A DNA stretch of 64,000 nt from Deltaproteobacteria bacterium (GTDB lineage: Bacteria; Desulfobacterota; Binatia; UBA12015): assembly GCA_016874795.1 (NCBI GenBank), contig VGTG01000001.1, forward strand, positions 86,735 to 150,734, written 5' to 3'. The notes below the pieces were generated by a model. It did not search any database. It was given only the letters and a program-made list of their open reading frames with translations, and was not told the origin of the DNA. A program made the translations under genes and the position numbers. Below, in pieces: positions 1 to 7,839 of the stretch; position 1 is the stretch's first letter; the number at the start of each line of letters is the position of its first letter.

Positions 1-472
1 AGGTGACGTCGAACGAGCCGGCGAGATCCTCCGGGACGCCCGTGAAGAGACCGGTGAGAGCGCCCGGCGTCCCGAACGACGCCATCTCCGAAACGTCCGC
101 GAGCTTTCCCGGCGGTCCCGCGCGGAGCTTCGCGCCGTCCGCCTCGACGACGAACGGCTCGGGCGCCTCGACCTCCCAGCGAACGCGCTCGGGCGGCTCG
201 AACGACATCCGCCCCGTCGAGACGAGCGGCTCGCGCAGAAGGGCGACGTGCTTCGTCTGGCGAAAGCGAGCCACGAACGGCTTCGAGCCGCGGCGCGCGA
301 GCAGCGCGGTGAGCTCGGTCGCCGCAGAGCTCGTCTTCGCCGGAGCGCTCGGCGACGTCTCGGCGGCGACCACGGCTCGTCCGTCCGGGACGAGGGCCGC
401 CGCGCAGCCGAGGGAGGCGATCGCCGCCGCAGCGAAGCGTCGAAGCCGGGGCCGACTCCGGCCGGCGTCCAC
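1..472 (-). CDS. LolA-like outer-membrane lipoprotein carrier family protein (partial, 3' end beyond window)
   Basis: Minus-strand frame from GTG at 472: ...FVARFRQTKHVALLREPLVSTGRMSFEPPERVRWEVEAPEPFVVEADGAKLRAGPP..., LolA/aryl-polyene LolA-like pattern. Sits directly after the ACP on the same strand. Confidence 0.7.
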   Translation of the reverse strand, partial: MDAGRSRPRLRRFAAAAIASLGCAAALVPDGRAVVAAETSPSAPAKTSSAATELTALLARRGSKPFVARFRQTKHVALLREPLVSTGRMSFEPPERVRWEVEAPEPFVVEADGAKLRAGPPGKLADVSEMASFGTPGALTGLFTGVPEDLAGSFDVT

Positions 473-479
473 TCGAACC

Positions 480-749
480 CTACCCCGCTGCCGCCTGCCG
501 CTCGGACTGGATGAAATCGGCCAAGGCGTCAATCGAAGCGAAGGCCTTCCGGGCTGCGTTCTCGTCCGGGATCGCGACCCCGAACTGCTCCTCGATCAGC
601 ACGACGAACTCGAGCGCGTCGATCGAGTCGAGCCCGAGACCTTCGCCGAAGATCGGCTCCGAGTCGACGATCTCGTCGGGCGAGATCTCGAGCCGCAGAC
701 CCTCGACGAGGAGCTCTTTGGCGCGCTTGGCGATCTGGATCCGGTCCAT
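480..749 (-). CDS. Acyl carrier protein
   Basis: 89 aa with phosphopantetheine site GLGLDSIDALEFVVLIEEQFG. Confidence 0.93.
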   Translation of the reverse strand: MDRIQIAKRAKELLVEGLRLEISPDEIVDSEPIFGEGLGLDSIDALEFVVLIEEQFGVAIPDENAARKAFASIDALADFIQSERQAAAG

Positions 750-803
750 CGAGCGAGCAGTCTTTAGCCACGTCCCCTGGGGGTTACAACCGGCATCGGC
801 CCA

Positions 804-1823
804 TCAGGAGAGGTGCCCGATCACCGCGCGCGCGAAGCCGGCCGTGTCGAGGTCGCCGCCGATGTCGCGCGTTCGGCGGCCTTCGCCGAGTGCCGCGTCG
901 TAGCCGGAGCGGATGCGCGCGGCCGCCTGACGGCAGGCTTCGTCGCCGCGCGTCTCGGCGAGGTGGTTCAGCATCATCACCGCGGACATCAAGAGGGCCA
1001 GCGGGTTCGCGAGCCCCTTTCCCGCAATGTCCGGTGCCGAGCCGTGCACCGCCTCGAACACCGCGCGCTCGTCGCCGAGGTTCGCGCCCGGAACGACGCC
1101 GAGACCGCCCACGAGGCCGGCGCAGAGGTCGCTCACGACGTCGCCGTAGAGGTTCTCCATGAGGAGGACGTCGAACCGGGACGGATCCTGGACGAGCCGC
1201 ATGCAGCCGGCGTCGATGATCATCGTCTCGAGCTCGATCTCCGGGAACTCCTCGTGGACCTCGCCCGCCACCCGGAGGAACAGGCCATCTGTCAGCTTCA
1301 TGATGTTCGCCTTGTGGAACACCGTCACGCGGCGACGGTCGCGCGCCTTGGCGTAGCGGAACGCGTAGAGCGCGATCCGCCGGCACGCGGCGTCGGTCGC
1401 GACCTTCAGACTCGTGACGACGCCGGGCGTGATCTCGTTCTCGACGCCGCTGTAGAGGCCCTCGGTGTTCTCTCGCACGACGACGAGGTCGATCCCCTGG
1501 AAACGGCTCGCCACTCCCGCGAGGTTTCGCACCGGACGGACCGCGGCGTAGAGGTCGAGAGTCTTCCGCAGCGCGACGTTGACGGACGTGAAGCCGCCGC
1601 CGACCGGCGTGGTGCACGGGCCTTTCAGGGCGACGCCGGTGCACCGGATCGCGTCGAGCGTCTCCACCGGCAAGGTGTCGCCTCCCTGCGCGAGCGCCGC
1701 AACGCCCGCCTGACGCTCGATCCAACGGAGAGGCGCGCCGGCCTTTTCGAGGATCTCGCAAACCGCCGCGGAAACCTCCGGTCCGATTCCGTCTCCGGGA
1801 ATGAGGACGACTTCGTGAGACAT
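804..1823 (-). CDS. Isocitrate/isopropylmalate dehydrogenase family protein (NAD-dependent isocitrate dehydrogenase-like)
   Basis: MSHEVVLIPGDGIGPEV...RENTEGLYSGVE...HKANIMKLTDGLFL...MLLNHL-type motifs. Internal Met chosen over the upstream ORF start at 1883. Confidence 0.9.
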   Translation of the reverse strand: MSHEVVLIPGDGIGPEVSAAVCEILEKAGAPLRWIERQAGVAALAQGGDTLPVETLDAIRCTGVALKGPCTTPVGGGFTSVNVALRKTLDLYAAVRPVRNLAGVASRFQGIDLVVVRENTEGLYSGVENEITPGVVTSLKVATDAACRRIALYAFRYAKARDRRRVTVFHKANIMKLTDGLFLRVAGEVHEEFPEIELETMIIDAGCMRLVQDPSRFDVLLMENLYGDVVSDLCAGLVGGLGVVPGANLGDERAVFEAVHGSAPDIAGKGLANPLALLMSAVMMLNHLAETRGDEACRQAAARIRSGYDAALGEGRRTRDIGGDLDTAGFARAVIGHLS

Positions 1824-1883
1824 GCCCCGAGCATAGCGCCAACCGCATGTCGAGTCCCGGTGGCTCGCCCGCGCCCTCGTCAA

Positions 1884-3254
1884 CTACAAACGTGACCGAT
1901 CGAGCTTGCCACGCGACGTCCGCGGCAGCTCGTCGCGGAGCTCGATCGAGCGCGGGATCTTGTAGGAAGGAAGGCTTGCCTCGCACCCCCGCAAGATCTC
2001 CTCGCGATCCACGCCGGGAGCGGCCGCGACGACGGCGCGGAGACCCTCCACGACGTCCGAGCGCGCCTGCGCGACGACCACGACGTCGCGCACGCCGGGC
2101 ACGCGACGGATCACCGCCTCGATCTCGCCCGGATGCACGCGGTGCCCGTGGATCTTGACGAAGTCGACTGCGCGCCCGACGAGGTGGAGTCGGCCCGCCG
2201 CGTCGAGCCGGCCGAGGTCGGCCGTGAGGAGGCTCGCCTCCGAGATCTCCGGGCTCGCGACCGGAAAGGTCCCCGTGGCGACCGAAGCGCTCCGTACGCG
2301 CACGCGGCCGACGCCTTCGTTCTCGTCGACGAGATCGACGCGAACGCCGTCGAGCGGCGTGCCGACGCAACCGTCGGGAAGATCCGCTTCGCCCACGCGA
2401 TCGAAGGTGATGCCGCCGCATTCGGTCGCGCCGTAGAACGTCCGCGGCCGGAGGCCGAAGCGCTTCGCGAACGCCTCGCGAACGGTGGCGGGAAGCGGTG
2501 CGCCGGCCGAGACGACGAGACGCAGGGCGCCGAGCGCCGCGGCACCGCGCGCCGACGAGCGGCTCAGCACGTCGAGCAGCAACGGAACCGCGGGCCAGAC
2601 GGTGATCCCGCTGTCGGCGAGCACGGCGCGCAGACGGCGCGGAATCAGATCGCCGAGCAGCACCGCCGGCGCTCCGAGCGTCGCGAGCACGCCGATCACG
2701 TTGTCGAACGCGTATGAATGCGCGAGAGGAAGCGTGACGAGGTTCCGGTCCTCGGCGCGAAGCCCCATCGTCGAGACGATCTGCGCGACGCCGTGCGAAA
2801 GCGCGCTCTCGGAGACGGCGACCGCGCGCGGCTCGCCGGTCGAGCCCGAGGTGAGCTTCAGGACCGCGGTGTCGCGTGGAATCGCCGTCGCGGAGTTCCC
2901 TTCGCTCGGCCGCACCGTCCAGGACGTGTCGCAGACGACGCCGCGCGCGCCGAGCGAGCGGCTGATCGCCGCGACCTCCGCTTCGGAGCGCTCGCGATCG
3001 ATCGGCATCGGAATGCGGCCCTCGCGCCAGCTCGCGAAGACGATCGCGAGAAGCTCGGCGGAGTTCCCGAACCATGCGGGGACGACGCCTCCGGCCGGCG
3101 CGACGTCGCGCACGACGGCGGCAGCGTGGTCGATCCGGCGAGCGAGGTCGTCGCGCGTGAGAAGCGCACCGCCGTCGATGTCGAGCACGGCGAGCGCCCC
3201 GCCGTCTCGCCGGCGAAGATCCTCGAAGCCCGCGTGGAAACCCTCACCTGCCAC
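1884..3254 (-). CDS. AMP-dependent acyl-CoA/acyl-ACP ligase (ANL superfamily)
   Basis: LKLTSGSTGEPRAVAVS P-loop, TFYGATECGGITFDRVG, GRAVDFVKIHGHRVHPGEIE, C-terminal SRGKLDRSRL. Confidence 0.9.
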   Translation of the reverse strand: MAGEGFHAGFEDLRRRDGGALAVLDIDGGALLTRDDLARRIDHAAAVVRDVAPAGGVVPAWFGNSAELLAIVFASWREGRIPMPIDRERSEAEVAAISRSLGARGVVCDTSWTVRPSEGNSATAIPRDTAVLKLTSGSTGEPRAVAVSESALSHGVAQIVSTMGLRAEDRNLVTLPLAHSYAFDNVIGVLATLGAPAVLLGDLIPRRLRAVLADSGITVWPAVPLLLDVLSRSSARGAAALGALRLVVSAGAPLPATVREAFAKRFGLRPRTFYGATECGGITFDRVGEADLPDGCVGTPLDGVRVDLVDENEGVGRVRVRSASVATGTFPVASPEISEASLLTADLGRLDAAGRLHLVGRAVDFVKIHGHRVHPGEIEAVIRRVPGVRDVVVVAQARSDVVEGLRAVVAAAPGVDREEILRGCEASLPSYKIPRSIELRDELPRTSRGKLDRSRL

Positions 3255-3319
3255 GCCGACTCCCGAGCCCGTACCTGTTGCTCCAAACGACGGGTTTCGC
3301 GAGGATGGGTCGGGGCGGA

Positions 3320-4060
3320 ATGGATCTCGAGCTATCCGGCAAACGTGCCCTCGTCACCGGGGCGAGCCGTGGAATCGGCCTGGCGACGGCACGACGCCTG
3401 TCCGCCGAGGGAGTGCGCGTGGCTCTGAACTCGGGGCACTCGCGCGAGCCTCTCGAAGCAGCGGCCGCGGAGCTGCCGGGCGCGATGGCGTGCTTCGCCG
3501 ACGTCCGCGATCCCGCCGCCGTCGACGCCATGTTCCGAGCGATCAAGCAGGAAATGGGTGGAATCGACATCCTGGTGAGCAATGCGGCCGTCGCGCGCGA
3601 CTCCCTCGTGATGATGCTCTCACCGGACGCCTGGCGTGAGGTCCTCGACGTGAACCTCGACGGCGCTTTCCATTGCGCCCGGGCCGGACTGCGCTCGATG
3701 ATCGGTAGCCGATGGGGACGAATCGTCAACGTCGTGTCGCCGGCCGCGTTCCTCGGGAAGCCCGGCGCGGCGAACTACGCCGCCGCGAAGGCCGCGCTCG
3801 TCGCGCTGACGAAGACTCTCGCCGCCGAGTCGGCGCGCTACGGAATCACCGTCAACGCGCTCTGTCCGGGCTGGGTGGACACGGAGCTGACCGCGGGGCT
3901 CGGCGAAGACGCGCGCGCTGCGGAGCGCGCACGCATTCCCGCGGGACGATTCGCCGCTCCGGAGGAGATCGCGGACGCGATCGTGTTCCTCGCTTCGGAG
4001 CGCGCACGCTACGTCACCGGAACGACTCTCGTCGTCGACGGTGGCTTGACGATGCTCTGA
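3320..4060 (+). CDS. 3-oxoacyl-ACP reductase (FabG-like SDR)
   Basis: MDLELSGKRALVTGASRGIGLATA...NVVSPAAFLGKPGAANYAAAKAAL...LVVDGGLTML. Confidence 0.92.
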   Translation: MDLELSGKRALVTGASRGIGLATARRLSAEGVRVALNSGHSREPLEAAAAELPGAMACFADVRDPAAVDAMFRAIKQEMGGIDILVSNAAVARDSLVMMLSPDAWREVLDVNLDGAFHCARAGLRSMIGSRWGRIVNVVSPAAFLGKPGAANYAAAKAALVALTKTLAAESARYGITVNALCPGWVDTELTAGLGEDARAAERARIPAGRFAAPEEIADAIVFLASERARYVTGTTLVVDGGLTML

Positions 4061-4063
4061 GCG

Positions 4064-5293
4064 ATGCGAACGGTCGAGCAGAAGAAGCGCGTCGTCGTCA
4101 CCGGCCTCGGAGCGATCACCAGCGCCGGCCCGACCGCCGATCACCTGCGGCGTGCCCTGCACGGCGAGTCGACGTGTTTGCGCGAGGTCTCGCTGTTCTC
4201 GACCGAAGGGCTGCGCGTTCACATCGGCGGCGAGGTCGAGCGGATCCCGAGCTCGGCGCTCGCGACGACAGCCGCACGGAGGCGCGGCTCGCGCTCGGAC
4301 CTTCTCGCCCTCTGCGCCGTCGAGGAGGCGCTCACACGGAGCGGCCTCGATCTCGCGCAAACGTCGCGCGAGCGCATCGCGACCGCGCTCGGCAGCTCGA
4401 CGGGCGGAATGCTCGAGACCGAGTCCTTCTACGCCACGCGGCTCGAGGGGCGACCCGCGGGGCGCTTCCGCCGGCAGCTCCTGTCGACGTCCGTCGGCGC
4501 GCCGACGGAGCTCGTCGCCGCATGCGTCGGCGCGCTCGGACCGCGGCTCTCGCCGTCGACCGCTTGCTCGAGCAGCGCGATCGCGATCGCGATGGGACTT
4601 CTCTGGATTCGCTCCGGAGCGGCCGACGTCGTCCTCGCCGGCGGAACCGACGCGCTCTGCCGCATGACCTTCACCGGCTTCCACGCGCTGCAGGCGCTGA
4701 GTCCGAGCCCCTGTCAGCCGTTCGATCGCGGACGCCAGGGGATCTCGCTCGGCGAGGGCGCGGGCGTTCTCGTGCTCGAGTCGGAGGAGCACGCGACCGC
4801 GCGGGGTGCCGCGATCCTCGGCGAGATCGCGGGCGCCGGCATCTCGTGCGACGCCGCGCACCCGACCGCGCCGCACGCGCAGAGCCGCGGCGCGATCCAG
4901 GCGCTCTCGACCGCTCTCGCGGACGCCGGCGTCGAGCCGCACGAGCTCGACTACGTCAACGCACACGGGACCGGAACGCCGCAGAACGACGTCTGCGAGG
5001 CGACGGCGATTCGCACCGTCCTCGGCGAAGCGGCAGGACGCGTGCCGGTCTCCTCGACAAAGGGACTGATCGGGCATCTGCTCGGCGCGGCGGGCGCCGT
5101 CGAGTGCATCGTCACGCTGCTCGCGGTCGCGGAGGGAGCAGCACCGCCGACCTTCGGTCTCGTCGACCCCGACTCCGAGTGCATGCTCGATCACGTGCTC
5201 GGTCGGGCGCGGACCGGCACGCTCGCGACGGCGGCTTCGAACTCCTACGGCTTCGGCGGCAACAACTGCACGCTGATCGTCAGGGCGGCATGA
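4064..5293 (+). CDS. Beta-ketoacyl-ACP synthase (FabF-like, catalytically intact)
   Basis: TACSSSAIAIAMG, NAHGTGTPQND, KGLIGHLLGAAGAVE: Cys-His-His all present. Confidence 0.93.
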   Translation: MRTVEQKKRVVVTGLGAITSAGPTADHLRRALHGESTCLREVSLFSTEGLRVHIGGEVERIPSSALATTAARRRGSRSDLLALCAVEEALTRSGLDLAQTSRERIATALGSSTGGMLETESFYATRLEGRPAGRFRRQLLSTSVGAPTELVAACVGALGPRLSPSTACSSSAIAIAMGLLWIRSGAADVVLAGGTDALCRMTFTGFHALQALSPSPCQPFDRGRQGISLGEGAGVLVLESEEHATARGAAILGEIAGAGISCDAAHPTAPHAQSRGAIQALSTALADAGVEPHELDYVNAHGTGTPQNDVCEATAIRTVLGEAAGRVPVSSTKGLIGHLLGAAGAVECIVTLLAVAEGAAPPTFGLVDPDSECMLDHVLGRARTGTLATAASNSYGFGGNNCTLIVRAA

Positions 5294-6510
5294 GCGAGCC
5301 GATCGTCGTCACGGGGCTCGGCTTCGTCACGCCGCTCGGCACCGGCATCGAGGAGGTCTGGAGCGCCTTCACCGAGCACCGGAGCGGCGTCCGGCTACTC
5401 GGGGAGGACGACCCGCGGACGGCGCGCGGCGTCGATCCGAACCCGCTGCCGCCGTCGGGCCGGGCCGGCCTCGTGCGCGGCTTCCAGCCGCGCGATCACG
5501 TGAAGTCGCCGCATCTCCGGCGCATGGACTGGTTCTCGCGTATGGTCGTCGCCGCGACGGCACAGGCGTTCTCGGACGCGGCCACCTCCGATCTCGACGA
5601 CGAAGCGCGCTCGCGCTGTGCGATCGTGATCGGCTCGCGCTTCGGCAATCAGCGCGAAACGTCACGCTATCTCGAGCGCGTGATCCGTGCCGGTCCGTGC
5701 GCCGGACAGCCGCTTCTCTTCCCGAATCTGGTCTTGAACGCCGCGGCCGGCTACGCCGCGATCGAGCTCGGCCTCCGCGGGCCGAACCTGACGGTCTCCG
5801 AGCACGAGGCGTCGGGCGAAGCGGCCGTCGCGAACGCGATGGACCTCTTGCGAGGCGGGCTAGCGGACCTCGTCGTCGTCGGCGGCGCCGACGAGTTCGG
5901 AGAGGTCTATCTCGACGCGCTACGCGAGCGTCGGCTCCTCGATCCCGAGAGCGTGCCCCCCGGCAGCCCGCGCCGCTCGACGCGAGGCACGATGGTTCCC
6001 GGCGAAGGTGCTGCGGCGCTCGTCCTCGAGACCGCTTCGCACGCGCGAGCGCGCGGACGCGCGCCCTACGCGGCGGTCGCGTGCGCGCGAAGCGGTGCCC
6101 TCCCCGCAGCGCCGTACGGCTTCCCCGAGCCCACCGCCGCCGCGGAGCGTCTCCTCGCACTGACCGGGAACGGAAGCGGCGCGCCCCTGCAGGTCGCGGG
6201 CCTGATCGGCGGCGCTTCCGGTGCGGCGCCGCGCGATGCGATCGACGGAGCGCTTCTCGAAGCACTGCGTGCCCGTCAGGCGGAGCCGGTCACCTACGTC
6301 CGGCTCGACCGTCTCGTCGGAGAATGGGGAGGACGCGGTGCGCTCGCCGTCGCTCTCGCGAGCCTCGCGATCGCCCGCGGCAATCTGCCCGCGCTCGATC
6401 CAGGATCGCCGGAAGCAGCCGCCGCGATCGCACCCGGTAGGATTCTCGTCCCCGGCGCGGCGCGCGGCGGGGTTCTCGTGCCCGTCGTCGTGGAGAGCGC
6501 CGCGAATTGA
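5290..6510 (+). CDS. Degenerate ketosynthase / chain-length-factor-like protein
   Basis: KS fold start MSEPIVVTGLGFVTPLGTGIEEVW. The active-site Cys region reads LTVSEHEASGEAAV, and the second His region reads RLVGEWGGRGALAVA. Overlaps the preceding KS by ATGA. Confidence 0.85.
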   Translation: MSEPIVVTGLGFVTPLGTGIEEVWSAFTEHRSGVRLLGEDDPRTARGVDPNPLPPSGRAGLVRGFQPRDHVKSPHLRRMDWFSRMVVAATAQAFSDAATSDLDDEARSRCAIVIGSRFGNQRETSRYLERVIRAGPCAGQPLLFPNLVLNAAAGYAAIELGLRGPNLTVSEHEASGEAAVANAMDLLRGGLADLVVVGGADEFGEVYLDALRERRLLDPESVPPGSPRRSTRGTMVPGEGAAALVLETASHARARGRAPYAAVACARSGALPAAPYGFPEPTAAAERLLALTGNGSGAPLQVAGLIGGASGAAPRDAIDGALLEALRARQAEPVTYVRLDRLVGEWGGRGALAVALASLAIARGNLPALDPGSPEAAAAIAPGRILVPGAARGGVLVPVVVESAAN

Positions 6511-6545
6511 TTCTTCGGCCCTTGCCAGGTTAGATCGGCCGAGCG

Positions 6546-7719
6546 GTGGAGCGGGACGGCACAGCGGAGTTCCGACTCGATCCGGCGACCGTCGAAGACG
6601 TGCTGCGGTCCGGGCGGGAGCGCGCAGCTTCCACGGAGGGCAGCGCGCTGCTCGATCGCGCTCGAGACGCCACGAGCGTCTCTCTCGAGGACGTCGCGGC
6701 GCTCTGGCTCGCGGACGTCGACGGGGCGAGTCTCTACGCGGTCGCGCTCGAGCGTCGCCGGCGGCGTCCGGCCCCGCTCGAGACGTTCTCGCCGCTCTAC
6801 TTGACCAACACCTGCGACGCCGAGTGCCGCATGTGCGGGATGCGGCGCGACAACGCGGCTCTCCAGCGCGAGACGGCGAGCGAGGACGAGGTCGACGAGC
6901 AGCTCCGCACGCTGCAGCGGCGCGGCATGAACGCCGTGGCGCTCCTCACGGGGGAGTATCGCCGCGAGCGCCGCTCGTGGGCGATCGCGCGCGTCAACCG
7001 TGCGCTCCGGAGCACGGAATCGCTCGGCTTCGGACACGTGCTGATCAACGTCGGCTCGCTCGACGACGACGAGATGGAGATTCTCCTCGACGGCATCCCG
7101 CGGCACGAGGACGGCTCCGTCGTCCCGAAGCTCACGAGGTGCACGTTCCAGGAGACGTACTCGCGTCCGCACTACGCGCGCTTCATGGGACGCGCCGACG
7201 AGAACCCGCGTGCGCACTACGACCGGCGCCTCGCGAACTTCGACCGCGCGCACGCGGCGGGAATCCGCGTCGCGAACCCGGGCATCCTGGTCGGCCTCAA
7301 CCCCGATCTCGGCTTCGAGCTGATCGCGCTCGTGCTGCACTCGCGCCATCTGCTCGCGGCAGGGATGGAGGTCTACCTCTCCGTGCCGCGGCTCCGTCAG
7401 ATCGCCGGCGGCAAGCAGCGGAGCGACGGACGCGGAGTTCGTCCGGCTCGTGTCGCTGCTGTCGATCGCGGTCCCGGAGGGAAAGATCGTGCTGACGACG
7501 CGCGAGCCGCCGGCGATCCAGCACGAGCTCGTGCCGATCGTGACGGTGCTCTCGGCGGGCTCGGCTTCGGTCGCTCCCTATACGGAGACCGGGGCCCGCT
7601 TCCCGCTCGAGACGAGCCAGTTCGAGGTGATCGATCAGCGTCCGTTCGAGGAGATCCTCGCGGAGCACCGCCCGCGCTCGGGCGAGATCGTGAACTTCCG
7701 CGCTCCCGCGGCGAGCTGA
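6546..7719 (+). CDS. ThiH/HydG/NosL-family radical SAM protein, apparently frameshifted near 7420-7435
   Basis: LTNTCDAECRMCGMRRDN (CxxxCxxC), FQETYSRPHYARFM. The C-terminal half continues in the +1 frame: VPEGKIVLTTREPPAIQHELVPI...LSAGSASVAPY...SQFEVIDQRPFEEIL, which resembles the ThiH C-terminus. Confidence 0.82.
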
Positions 7720-7732
7720 CCGAAACTCGAAC

Positions 7733-7830
7733 CCTCCGCGCGTAGCGCGCGGCCAAGCGCAGCGAGGGCGGGGAGTGAGGCTCCGGACGGCGTTGCCGTG
7801 TGGAGCGAGGGGGCGCGTGCCCCCTCGTTC
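7733..7830. repeat. Dispersed intergenic hairpin repeat, copy 1 (between convergent genes)
   Basis: Hairpin cgagggggc-gcgt-gccccctcg at 7806-7827. Its reverse complement aligns with the copy at 26631-26735. Confidence 0.75.
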
Positions 7831-7839
7831 GACTACGGA

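Noticed and set aside
3712-5200. 5' part of the 932-aa ORF 3712-6510
   Set aside because: Only the segment from 5290 onward (MSEPIVVTGLG...) is protein-like; the upstream part is a shadow of FabG and KS.
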